DNA of 64,000 nucleotides from Mytilus californianus. Its lineage: Eukaryota > Mollusca > Bivalvia > Mytilida > Mytilidae. The position numbers were made by a program, and so were the translations under genes. The stretch lies in NCBI RefSeq assembly GCF_021869535.1, contig NW_026262604.1:54274247-54338246 (forward strand), given 5' to 3'. Within the stretch, counting starts at the first letter, position 1, and every line of letters begins with the position of its first letter. Of the stretch, positions 12,480 through 23,095 are shown piece after piece. The notes under the pieces were generated by a model. The model was given only the letters and a program-made list of their open reading frames with translations. It was not told the DNA's origin and did not search any database.

Positions 12480-12985
12480 AATATGTTCCATTACTTAAGG
12501 TTAAACACCATCAAAATTACAAAGTGTTGCTGTTCATTAGAAAGGGTAAATAAAGGCAACAGTAGTATACCGCTGTTCAATTAGATTAAGCAAAAACAAA
12601 TCCGGATAACAAACTAAAACTGAGGGAACACATCAACTATATAGGGAAAACAACAGAACAACAGAAACACTGACCTACAACAAAAGCAAACACCAACATA
12701 CATTGAAACGGACTGTAGGATAACAACTGCCATATTCCTGTCTTGGTACAGGACATTTTAAGACAAAATTGTGGGTTGAACCTGGTTTTATCGCAAGCAA
12801 AAACTCCCGTTTATATGGCAATGTTAAAATGACAACACTGCGTGACAGGAATGCTGTACAAACAAACGCAAGAACACTCAGCACAGAGAAATACATTAAT
12901 AAATAATATAATAGTACATTACAACATGTCATGTAAACCGCACAAGAACAACGGACACCTCCCATGAATATACGACAGCACACCA
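12480..12985 (-). repeat. dispersed repeat related to R3
   Basis: The minus strand reads GCGATAAAACCAGGTTCAAC followed by a CTGTACCAAGACAGGAATATG block. It parallels the R3 copies at 17600 and 45584 (ATAAAACCAGGTTCAATCC, TGTACCAAT). A second short stretch at 12280-12345 repeats the AATAAATAATATAATAGTAC piece. The open frames here are repeat sequence, not genes. Confidence 0.6.
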
Positions 12986-13384
12986 GGCCACCACAAACGA
13001 AATATAAACTGAGCGTAACATAAATGGATCAACGTCAGTTCATATTATCACAGGTAAATTTCTAAAAATAAAAAAGATTTGTTTAATTTATAGACACTTA
13101 CAAGAATATAAATTGGGATTGAATTTGTAATGATGTAATTTTATGTATTTTTCAAACCATGACAAGCAGTGTTCTATAAAATGGTAACCATCAAATTAAT
13201 GATTAAAATAATATTTGAATAAAAAACGAAATAGGGTAAAATCTTTCTAATATTCTAACCACAAAAGATTCAAATACCGCAAATATATTAAGTTATTACA
13301 ATTAGTATTCATAGACATCAAATTGTCAATAAGTGTTTATATTTTAATTATTTTGGAACAACGAATATACGTTTGTTTTAGCCT

Positions 13385-13700
13385 TTTTCGTGGGATGGGT
13401 TAGTCCAGCAGCTAAGTCCCATATGTTGGCATAATGTATCACTTTATGATAAAAGCATGAATCTTTGCACAGTATGAGTTATGATGCTAATAAATATTTT
13501 TGGTTATGAAGCCACGAAAAAAAATCCAATATGGCCGCCAAATCAATGATGACTCACATAAGATACTGGAAATACAACACCATATACATGATGTTGTTTA
13601 ACAATGTGCAAGAGTTCAGTACATATTCAAGTATGGTATGAAATATAAGTCTAGGAAATTGGCTTTCTAAACATCAGGTTTTCAGCTTTGTTGGTCACAA
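13385..13700. repeat. direct repeat, copy b
   Basis: Second copy of the segment at 10310-10600, with GTCCAGCAGCTAAGTC and GAGTTCAGTACATATTCAAG. It carries a short insertion with ATGGCCGCCAAATC that is absent or diverged in copy a. Confidence 0.6.
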
Positions 13701-14687
13701 CTCTTCATCTCAATTGAAATATATGCAACTACTCCCTGATCCCTTCTTTCTGTACCCAGTACACAGACCCATCAAATACAGTATAATAGGTCATTTTACT
13801 TCATAAACAAATATGGTAAACATTGTATAGTATATATGATAATTTTTGTCTATCTTTGATGAATATGGATTACACCCATCAATGAAATACAAGAAAATAA
13901 CGAAATAATCTTTAGTTAATAAAGTGTTTATATATAATGTAAACGTCTTGACAGTTGGTGGAAGTCTTAGAAATTTACGAGTTTTTTGTTGTCAGGTATG
14001 TTGATAAGTTGAAACGAACCGTGGATTAGACCATTTACATTAATTTGGACTGAATTTAGGAATTAATAGTTTTACAAAGGTTTATATGTTTTTTTTCTTA
14101 TATTTTCACTTTGAGCGAATTTTCTGTTTAGCAAGTACAGATTTAAAAAGATGAAAATAACACTTTTTTAAATATCGTGCGTCCGAAGCGCTTTTCTGTA
14201 TCAGGAATGCTTTAATCTAAACAGTTGAGATGCGTAAATGTTTAGGTACCCAAGCACGTTATGAGTTGTATGACCAAAAGTGACATAAAAAATATGCCAA
14301 ACATAATTTGTTAGCGTCTGAAGCACTTTGATGGATTAACCTTTAATAGGAACGTTTACAGCCGTATATTTTAAAGCCAACGATGTATTAGTACCGAAAC
14401 ACGTAAAGAGCTATGTATATAAAGAAACATTAAAAGAAATTTAAGGAAATTTGTTATAAACCATATATGCCCGCAAAACAACTGTTTGCTGTCATATATC
14501 AAATATCTTTTCGATATATTAAGACACAAAAAGTATACGCAAGATAAGTTTGCGGCAGTCAAAAAAACTGATAAACAGAAAAAAATCAAAAGGTTTTTAA
14601 ACCAGATAGGTTGAGATACCCCATTATATGAACAAATTCTTAAAATCCTTCCACAGAAAGATGGGGAGACCTCAAAAATGTACCTAC

Positions 14688-14732
14688 CAGGGGATTCAAT
14701 ACTTGTATCACTGCCAGGTATGCTATAGCCAT
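14688..14732 (-). pseudogene. stalk microexon with lost splice acceptor
   Basis: Forty-five nt match the functional unit at 5972-6016 and keep the donor GTAGGT and an open frame (GYSIPGSDTSIESP). The bases where the acceptor should be read TTTCAA followed by AT instead of TTTCAG followed by GT, so the invariant AG is gone. No in-phase substitute AG is evident. It is probably skipped and decaying, and I left it out of the gene model. Confidence 0.6.
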
Positions 14733-14890
14733 TTGAAATAAATCATTTTACAAATATAAAAAGATGTTATATTTCAATGCAAGTGCAACATTTAGCAAAC
14801 AAAACAAATTAGCATATAAGCAGAACTTCACAAAATAAAACAAATTTCTGGATTTAGTTGGACAAACATTCAATCAATAAATGAACCTAC

Positions 14891-14929
14891 CATGAGATGT
14901 TGTCCTTCTGTCATTAACTGGTTTGAAAA
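14891..14929 (-). CDS. receptor 1 stalk microexon
   Basis: A 39-nt phase 1-1 exon has the acceptor TATTTTCAG and donor GTAGGT and codes for VFKPVNDRRTTSH. It belongs to the same repeat unit as the exons at 6633, 9309 and 15514 and lies 203 bases 5' of the acceptor-less unit at 14688. Confidence 0.65.
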
Positions 14930-15513
14930 CTGAAAATAATAATGATATTCAACACATAAAACATATGTAGAATTTAAAGACATGTTTCGTTTGTGTTGGA
15001 TATCAAACTCATCACGTGGTGGAATTGGTGTTTACCCTAATGGAGTCTAACTTCACATACCACATTGAAATTGTAATATTGTCTGGATTCAGAAAGGTTT
15101 TTCATACGTATTATTGACATTTCGTGTATAACAATTCAATTATGCAATTTAAACCAAAAATTCAAATGTACAACGAAGTTTTCGGCAAAACTACGATATC
15201 AAATATCCATGAAAATACAAATTCGCGAAAATTAGTCCCAACGAAAGTAAATGAATCCAAAGTGTCAATCTTTAAATAGCTCACAATTCAGATAACAACA
15301 AAGCTTTAAGATATGGTAAAAAATAGAGATGTCTGTCCAGTACAGCATTGTGCTTATGTTTTAAAAAGACAGAAAGCTTACACATAAAAAGTATGGATAA
15401 AACGCAAAAAACTATTACGGAAAAAAACCCATAAATAAACGAACAAACCATAAACTAAGAACCAATATGAAGAGGTTTTATTGGCCAAACATTAAATTAT
15501 TAAATTAATCTAC

Positions 15514-15552
15514 CATGAGATTCCGTACTTCTGCCATCAACTGGTAAGACAA
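15514..15552 (-). CDS. receptor 1 stalk microexon
   Basis: A 39-nt phase 1-1 exon follows a strong polypyrimidine acceptor (GTTTTTTTCAG), ends at donor GTAGAT and codes for VLPVDGRSTESH. In the model it is the first stalk unit after the lectin-like exon 19464-19688. Confidence 0.65.
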
Positions 15553-16645
15553 CTGAAAAAAACAATGATATTATAAACATAAAACATATGTGCAATTTCA
15601 CTGATTGATACTGTACATTGCAATGCTGCACAAAGGTCAGCAGCTAAACATCTTACCAAAAAAAAATACTCGTAGGTCATTTTTATTTTAGTATAATTTA
15701 GGACCATTTTGCATCGAATTTTTTTTGTGAAAAAATATGCTGGATATAAGATAGTTTTGAATCTGTTCATTTATACGGAGAAACATGATTAATCGCAATA
15801 ATGTAAAGTTGAAACATTTCGCTAAACACAACATAAAATATGAAAGTTTGTGTATTTCATTGCACAAAAACACAAAAAATACGGTACATTTAATGAATAA
15901 GAAATCAAAAATTGATGTCATACTGTGATAATTTATTCCGTGAAACCCTATACACATATTTTGTTTAGCGACATCGGCCTTGAAACAGAGAATCACTTAT
16001 ATAACTGGTAAAATAGATCGGAGAATCTGCCATTTTTAATTTTAATAAATGAAACGAGGGGTATGATAGACTTCAGTTAGTCCCTGAAATTGCATATGTA
16101 GAATATAATGCACAAAACCTCCTTTGCAGATCGAAAATGTAATCACCCAATAACGTTTGTGTTAGAACTCGATACATAATTAAACCAGGTTTTACACTGA
16201 TGTAGTCTTGCTTAAATTAACACACTGGAATTGTACGATTATTTGTGGACTTCTAAAATTGCATACATAATTGACAAAGATAGGATAACATAGAAATTAT
16301 GGAGCTTAATATTTTATTTCTCACATTCTGTGTCTCGTATAACGGTACAAAAAGGAATATTACAAAAGATCATATTTATTGTTGTGTTTGCAAAATGTTA
16401 CAGGTCTACCATTATGATGTTTCATTTTGTTATTTCCCTAAGTATACTTAAAAATTCATGAATTTCACGTTTTTCTTCTTATCTTATTATCTCAAAAATA
16501 ATGAAGATATGATAATGTTCAGATCTGCACCTGAAGCAATAGATATAGAACTGCTGAATAGGATGTAAGCTTAACCCTGGCCTTGTTGTAGTTGTGTAAT
16601 AATTGAATCGTCGTAATAATTCGAAAACCTATTTTGCAATGTTTA

Positions 16646-16930
16646 TATAATAATAAGGAGATGTGGTATGATTGCCAATGAGACAACTATCCACCAAAGA
16701 TCAAATAAAGTGTATGTAAGCTATAGGCAACCGTACGGCCTTCAACAATGAGAAAAAGCCATACCGTATAGTCGGCTATAAAAGGCCCCGACAGACATGA
16801 ACAGGCATTTAACCGGAATCAAAAACCGGACAACCACTAAACTACATGCTCCTGATTTGGGACATGCACGTAAAGAGTGTGGCAATTGTTTATTGGTCAG
16901 CAATCTCATTTGAAAGCAAGCCAAGCAGTT
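16646..16930 (+). repeat. dispersed mussel repeat R1, well preserved copy
   Basis: Starts AGGAGATGTGGTATGATTGC, continues GAGACAACTATCCACC, GGCAACCGTACGGCCTTCAA and TAAAAGGCCCCGAC. This copy can serve as the reference for the family in the window. It lies in the long receptor 1 intron. There is no coding capacity, and the short frames inside it are incidental. Confidence 0.75.
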
Positions 16931-17599
16931 TTTAAAGTCATGTCGACATGAAGTCATATGCTTAACCATATAGATATATTTTTTTTTCATGAATAATATC
17001 TTTTATTTCAAATCGCCTGGAATACATAAACCATCAGTAGTCCAGAGCAGCTTACAGAGGGTCCATGCTTTTATTTTACACATCCCATTTGTCAGACAAA
17101 ATACAAATGGTGAAGAAAATGCTCTCTAGATAATATATTATATCATATACAAACCAGCATCTGTTTTCAATTAGTTGCTGTATTCTACACACCTTGAAAT
17201 CGTGCATTTTTATATAAATTTATCATTTTTTAAATGCAATTATAAAAACATATTTAACTGTTATTTGTCAATTATTTTTCTTTCTAACCATTTGTACTGC
17301 TTAAAGTTCAAATTCTATCTCGTGTAAATAAAAAGACAACCAATTATGAAATCTTTTGTTATTCAAATTGTGTTTCCGGTTAAATGCCTGTTAAATACTG
17401 ACATCGACACGACACGGCACTTGCCTCAAACACATAAATAGAAAAGTATCGTTTAAGAAAAATATCTTTCTGTTTACACTTGTTTTGATGCTTTAAGCGG
17501 CAATTTAGTTATACTGGACGAATGATAATGGACAGTTTTTAAAACAAAATTATGTTAAACCGTCGATTCAATTTCATGATTTAATTCTGGCTGCCTGAT

Positions 17600-18180
17600 T
17601 CTACAGTGTGTGAAGTCTTGTGTCTTTTGTTTCTTATTTGTTTTTGTTTATTTTTTAACTTTACTGTTTAGTCCATTTTTGGTAATATGCTTTTTGAGTG
17701 GCTCGGTATTTATATATCCCGCCATAGTGTTATTGTGCTATGGACTTTTTGTCTTCTTGTCATTCATTTTCGCTTATGTACTTTGTCTATAGAGTGTCTA
17801 TATGCCGTTTTGTTTTTCTTTGTTGAAATAGCTGCTATTTGTTTTTATAGTGATTAAGATTATAACACAATGCTGACTGTTGTACCCCAATTTTTTACAT
17901 TTTTACGTTTTATGTCTGTTTGTTTTGCTCACACATTGTTGTGGAATTATATGCGACTGTCATACAAGTGAGAGGTTTAGCTAGCTATAACACCAGGTTT
18001 AATCCACCATTTTCTACATAAGGAAATGCCTGTACCAATTCAGGAATAATACAGTTGTTTTCCATTCGTTTGGTGTGTTTGAGCTTTTGATTTTACCATT
18101 TAATAAAGGGCTTTCCGTTTTGAATTTTTCTGGAGTTTAGTATTTTTGCTTTTTTACCGTTTGTTATTTTACTTTTTTCT
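17600..18180 (+). repeat. dispersed mussel repeat R3
   Basis: Contains GATTAAGATTATAACACAA, GCGACTGTCATACAAGTGAG, GGTTTAATCCACCATTTTC and a terminal GGGCTTTCCGTTTTGAATTT. A second copy is split by a Penelope-like insertion (44222-44353 and 45584-45762). A hydrophobic open frame at 17610-17792 is the T-rich start of this repeat rather than a gene. Confidence 0.7.
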
Positions 18181-19463
18181 GTTCAAAATATGCAGGATTA
18201 CCAGTCAGTTCGGATTGTTATTCTAGATATGCTTGCAGTTGGTTAAAGCATGCAACCATTCTCGGTTTTCCCCTCCGTTGTTATTAGTTCTTTTTTATAA
18301 CGACCATGATTGTGCTTACGGAAATAATATGATTGACAAAAATAAAACTTACTTTTCCATTTTTAGAGAACATGTAAAATTTGTCATATAATACATTTAT
18401 GACAATCTAAAGATTGTTTCGATATCTTGGCGTTAGTTATGGCAAGTTTTAAAGAATAATGAAATGTGAAACTGTATGGACATTTTTTCACAACAGATCC
18501 GGGATATTTGTTAAACGCTCATTTCAAAGCAATGTGAACTATATCAGGAACCTCTCTTGTCGTTTTCAATTGCAAAAACAATGAAATTAACATAAAAAAC
18601 ATATTAAAGCAATTTGTAATAAGTACTAAAAGCCATTCAGAACAATAAATTGTAATGTTAAATGTAAAAAGGAATATGGCTTCACAGTGATAGAACTGAT
18701 CGGGTTGAAGATTAAATTGAAATAAAAGTTTCGGAGGACAATTCCGTATTGAAATGCATTTGTGACGGATTGGTGTGTCAGATTCAAAATATAATTTTTT
18801 GGAAAACAGAATTAACCAGATTTCAAATGAAAGTGTTATTGTATAAAATATATTGCAAAGTGTATTTGTAAAATAAATACAACTGAAATGAATCATTATT
18901 GTCTTATTATAAACGGAAGCAGGTAAATGTCGTGTTAGCTACAACTGCTGAAATAAAAACGATTACATAATTTTATTCGTAAACATCTGAAATCAAAAGC
19001 ATTGTCGATTTTTATCATTAATGTTTTTTTTTACACTTGCATGTTCAAATATAGCCAAGATTCGTTTAAGTATATCAGCGATTTTTTTTTTATATAAGCT
19101 GCATAACGCTACAAATACCTATTCTTTCAATTGAAAACATTTACAGGTGTGTGTTTTTTGGGTGCATTAAACTCACTAACTAAACGTCTTTTCAGGTTTC
19201 GCCGCTCCACTAACTCTTTAAGGCAACGTTTACATTACATGAATTTTGCATTACTTTTTAGATTCGTTTTGTCATATATCTCGTATATGATATTCTGGTG
19301 AAGGTAAATCATGAAAAGCGCTTCGGATGTACACACTTTGTAAAGTGTTATTTCAAATCTACGTCAAATGTTTAATACGAATTCCAGAGGTACTTGATTT
19401 TTAGATAATATTTAGCTACATAGAAGGTCTTCTACTTATATATCGTTTTTATTATATACACAC

Positions 19464-19688
19464 CTCTGCAATGAAAATAGATGCTTGCTTTCTGCTTATA
19501 AACTGGTTTGGTGGGAATGTTGCATGCGAACGCATTTTTACAATGTTTGTAGTAATTTCTTTTAGAATAATAACTTTTGTCATTTTGACATCTACCATTA
19601 TATTCGTACAGTACGTTGTAAATAATGAGTACTGTATCAGATGGGCAAGTAATTGTAGCTGGTTTACCGGCATCTATTAACAGACAAC
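19464..19688 (-). CDS. receptor 1 SUEL-like lectin-domain exon
   Basis: A 225-nt phase 1-1 exon has the acceptor TTAATTGTAG and donor GTGTGT and encodes about 75 residues. It begins GCLLIDAGKPATITC and ends IYFHC. Six cysteines fall in the pattern C-x(12)-C, then NGRC, YYKHC, FAC and HC. This is the core spacing of the SUEL/galactose-binding lectin domain (Pfam Gal_Lectin), which has ISC..I.I near the start and a terminal (I/V)xYxC. The closest relative in the window is receptor 2 exon 50566-50841 (CQLVIPGRRVSIRC). An alternative acceptor 36 nt upstream (CTTTCAG) would change phase or add a stop, so I chose this one. Sugar binding is not certain because the canonical YGR motif is absent. Confidence 0.75.
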
Positions 19689-20391
19689 CTACAATTAATG
19701 ATTTCAAAATTCTGAAAGTTATTTTAATCTTTTAATCAATAGTAATATGTGTTTCCAACAAATTATCGAACCAAATTATTAGCCTGGTATCTTTGTCGAG
19801 TTTGATTGATCATAACGGAAATCAATACGTTCAATACCATATTTATCGAGGATTGGGTTGAGTGTCAAAATTCCGTTTTATTTCCGCTATTGTCTAACTA
19901 AAATAACAACCAAAAGTGAGAGTAGAATCTCAAATGTAAATTAAACATAAGCTGAATTTCAACATTTCTCGATAATCTTAATTATAAACTCTTACCTTCC
20001 TAATATTATTATAGTAGCGAAAAATATTTGCATACGATATATTGACCGGGTTATTGGAATATTAAAGCCAAAATAATGCAATGTTTTACAACTATTTTAA
20101 CAAAAAGAAAAAATTGTGGGGGATTCGTTCTTGTTTTCTAATATTTTCATAAAAAAAAACTTAAGACAAATCGGTTTTCAGTTTAATTAAGTTGAATTGT
20201 TTCCCGTCTTAACTCTGTGCACTTATTTGACAGTATAACTTAAACAAATGCTGATTCTTAAATAGATGAAAAGATGTAGTTTCTGTAGAATTGTTCTTTG
20301 AATTTTTGGATGTGTGACTAAATTCAACATACAAGGACATACAATATATGAATATATATATTTATAAATACATAAAATTGCCAGCCTTTAC

Positions 20392-20577
20392 CGTATTGGT
20401 TATATGACTGGAAAGTCACAAAGCACATGGAATCGGCATACCATGTGTCTGGCATTGGTCCTAATGAAGAATGTGTTGAATATCTATGATATTTACATGT
20501 TTGTTGTTTCCCAATAGTAGTTGTTGTCCATATATGTTGAACAGCCCTGTTTTGTCCAAAATAATGACGGGTTTCTG
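20392..20577 (-). CDS. receptor 1 ectodomain exon, family unrecognised
   Basis: A 186-nt phase 1-1 exon has a good acceptor (CCATTTACTTTAG) and donor GTAAAG and stays open for all 61 codons. It encodes sequence including RHYFGQNRAVQHIW, QQTCKYHRYSTH, PDTWYADSMC and FQSYNQYG. Only two cysteines are present. The HIW...C spacing faintly recalls the IEQIWLDREIC part of the receptor 2 exon 51717-51950, so it may be a diverged or truncated lectin-like unit, but I do not recognise it confidently. Its exact phase match with the signal exon upstream and the lectin exon downstream supports it. Confidence 0.6.
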
Positions 20578-20878
20578 CTAAAGTAAATGGAAATGTGTTT
20601 ACTCAATTCGCTTTGATTAATACACCTACAAACACTCTAGTGAAAAAGAAAAAAAAACAGGCGGAATTCAGTATTTTAGCAAACAAAATACTTAAGTTAC
20701 AAATGTAGATATTTTTATACAAAACGGGTCAAAGTTAGAAGATAAAGCTTCGAGTAAAATATGTATACGAATAGTATGACATTACCATAGCTACATGAGA
20801 GCATACCTACCAATGAAAAATGATAATAAGTGAAATATTTTGTTTATTCAAAAATGCTAACGACAACGACAACGGCTA

Positions 20879-20880
<2 letters not shown>

Positions 20881-20920
<40 letters not shown>
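20881..20920. repeat. (AT)20 microsatellite
   Basis: Perfect AT dinucleotide run in the first intron/5' part of receptor 1. Confidence 0.95.
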
Positions 20921-20923
<3 letters not shown>

Positions 20924-21013
20924 TTTTGGAAGAACGTTTTGGATCATAAACTACATTATACTCAAGTATTAGGAATTGATGAACAATCGATAATTATATA
21001 TATATATACAGAC

Positions 21014-21080
21014 CGTCATGATCAAATGCACATATAATCCTTAAATTCATGAGACACAAAACAGTTAATATTGTATGCAT
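21014..21080 (-). CDS. receptor 1 first coding exon: signal peptide
   Basis: ATG at 21080 opens MHTILTVLCLMNLRIICAFD, a short N-region with a hydrophobic core ending near C-A-F, typical of a secretory signal. The exon is 67 nt and leaves in phase 1 at the donor GTCTGT. The corresponding exon in receptor 2 (55160-55232) also starts MH and leaves in phase 1. The intron to the next exon (21013-20578) contains a long AT microsatellite. I chose this start because it is the only Met exon I found upstream with a hydrophobic core and the right phase. The donor is weaker than the others. Confidence 0.6.
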
Positions 21081-21201
21081 TTTGCACCAATGTATATGTT
21101 ATAAAAACCATATGCAATTGTTTCAATTAGAACAATGTTAACGACAATTTACAGACCGGAACTGAAAATTGAGGTCGCAATCAATAAAATAATCAAAACT
21201 G

Positions 21202-21223
21202 TATATATATATATATATATATA
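21202..21223. repeat. AT microsatellite
   Basis: Run of TA dinucleotides about 120 bases upstream of the receptor 1 start codon, in the likely 5' flank. Another short TA run lies at 20996-21007. Confidence 0.9.
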
Positions 21224-21608
21224 CAAGGGAGTTAATCAAACATTAACGTTGTATTCATGATACGTTTATTACATCCTTTTTATTGTTAATTTTTTTTTAT
21301 AACTATGATAAAACACAAAATTTTATCATGCCTGTTCTTGTTTCAAATGCTTACGGTGAAATACTGTCGCTTTAAATTAACAAACTTTTATTCGTTACAC
21401 AGGGAAATTTTACTTTAAGATCAAGATGTCAATTGTTTATATCTATAGTCATGCGAATATTGTTCACTCAAAACAATCGAAATTATAAACAAGACAGATA
21501 AATATGACATGCAATTTCAATACCTAAATTATAAGTGTATTCTTCAATGCTGATATTCCATACTCTATACCTAGAAACTAAGAAAACGTCAAACGGAAAG
21601 TACAGCAA

Positions 21609-21756
21609 ATGGATTTTTTAAGAGTTATTAATTTCACAGCTCCGTTATTAATAAAAGTCTCTTTATTTATACTTTTTAGTAGTTATTTTATACAAGGCTT
21701 ATCCTTTAGCACAGCAGACGCACATTTATCCTTAGGACTTTTACCTAATAAAACAG
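21609..21756 (+). CDS. possible first exon of a divergent gene
   Basis: On the plus strand an ATG opens 49 codons that start MDFLRVINFTAP, run through a hydrophobic core (VSLFILFSSYFIQG) and end LGLLPNKT, with a last base before a GTAAAA donor in phase 1. It has the look of a signal peptide or signal anchor exon, about 530 bases from the receptor 1 start and pointing the other way. I found no partner exon downstream and do not recognise a family, so it may be chance or a relic. Confidence 0.3.
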
Positions 21757-22769
21757 GTAAAAATTAACACAAGTGATTATATGGTAACAAAATAAAACAG
21801 AATAGGAACCTCTGCATAATAATTCAGAGGCCCCCTGGTAGATATAATATAATATAAAGACTTTACACAACATGCGAGCATTTATGGATATGTAAATTGT
21901 GGTATCTGTAGTGAAAGTACTGAGACCGTATCAACTATTTTGGAGAACTGAAGACGACAATTTATTCAATTCAAGCTTTTCAAATTGATTTAAATAAAAT
22001 GTGTCATTTTACATTAACATTATTTGATAACAGTAATATATATTAATAAAGTGTTCATGATCAAACTTCACTTCGTTTAACTTCCGTACTTTGAGAAGGG
22101 TACACAGGAAATTAACAAAAACATATTTTCGTACACAGATTTTGATCTGACAGCACTTTTAATAAGGCAATTAAGATTATATAATAGTCGCACGACAAAC
22201 ATTATATGTAAGGTATAAAATACATTTAAAAAAAAGTATTACATTTTTGATATGTCAATTAATACATTATGATTGTTTATTAATTAAGGTACAATGCATA
22301 ATTTACTGTTTTAAACGTAACATACTAAAATATGGTGTGTGTCATTGAGTTGATGCATGCGAATGCCAATTAAAAGGTCCTAATATGATAGTAAACATCA
22401 TAAAAAGGCACGCAGTCACGAGAATTTAAACGACAAACACTATGTTAACTATGTTAACCTATTTACATTTACATTTGCTCACTGCTTCCTATTGTTTTTT
22501 GTTTTTCTTACAGTTATTCATTAGCGAATACACAACATCTTGTTTTAAGCATGCAAATAGTAAGTAATAACTAAAGACTTATTCATTATTATGTCAACAC
22601 ATGCGGTCATCTTAGGCTTTGATTGGATAACATTTATGTTATATGCCATTTGTAATTCTCTCAAGTTCACCTGTTAATATTATACATTAGTAGAGTTTAC
22701 TGGAATAAGATAAAATAAATATTCAGGATGAGACCATATCAATGTTATATGAACATGAATATAAAATAA

Positions 22770-23095
22770 TATGCAATATAATTGCAAATAAGACGACTAT
22801 CCAACAGAGTACAAATGAATCAGATTTAAGCAACTACAGGTCACCGTCCGGCCTTCAACAATGAGCAAATCCCACACCGTACATTCAACTATAAAAGCTC
22901 CATACATTATTAATTGTGAAACAATTCAAACGAAAACATACAACGGCCTGATTAATAACAAAATAATATACGAAAATCAAACATGACACAGCAACCACCG
23001 ACATTCAATGAATTAAAGGCTCCTGAGTTAGGACTTCCACATATATAAAGTGGCGGTGTTAAACATGTTTATTATTGCTCAACCCTTTCCATAAC
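22770..23095 (+). repeat. dispersed mussel repeat R1
   Basis: Carries ACGACTATCCAACAGAG, GGTCACCGTCCGGCCTTCAA, TAAAAGCTCCATAC and AACAATTCAAACGAAAA in family order, then the 3' part GGCTCCTGAGTTAGGACTT seen in the copies at 35005 and 41450. Confidence 0.7.

Larger units (their letters stand above)
14640..15960. repeat. duplicated stalk-exon block (paralogue of 5972-7100)
   Basis: The order 45-nt unit, microexon, CATCACGTGGTGGAATT intron block, microexon, CCGT.. is the same as at 5972-7100. The first two units are 203 bases apart in both blocks. Further matches include GATACTGTACATTGCAATGC-type sequence after the last unit and ACGGTACATTTAATGAATAAG-like sequence further on. This is a local segmental duplication that multiplied stalk exons. 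Confidence 0.7.
3951..21080 (-). other. receptor 1: lectin-like type I membrane receptor gene (model)
   Basis: Gene model assembled from splice sites. Exons in transcript order are 21080-21014 (signal peptide), 20577-20392 (unassigned ectodomain), 19688-19464 (SUEL-like lectin domain), microexons 15552-15514, 14929-14891, 9347-9309, 6671-6633 and 6016-5972 (stalk), 5220-5136 (transmembrane) and 4428-3951 (cytoplasmic tail). Every junction has GT-AG. All introns are phase 1 except the last, which is phase 2. The sum is 1242 nt, exactly 414 codons including the stop. The layout and the tail motifs match receptor 2 about 15 kb upstream, so the two genes are tandem paralogues. The symmetric microexons can be skipped without losing frame, so several isoforms are possible. 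A cell-surface carbohydrate-binding receptor that signals through tail tyrosines is inference. Whether the ligand site is functional cannot be judged here. Confidence 0.75.

Noticed and set aside
10310-13700. LTR retrotransposon bounded by the two direct repeats
   Set aside because: The repeats lack TG...CA ends and target duplications, and no gag, protease, integrase or reverse transcriptase motif lies between them.
18519-18896. 125-codon hydrophobic minus-strand frame
   Set aside because: Composition is that of AT-rich intron. No signal peptide, domain or splice sites fitting the receptor phases were found.
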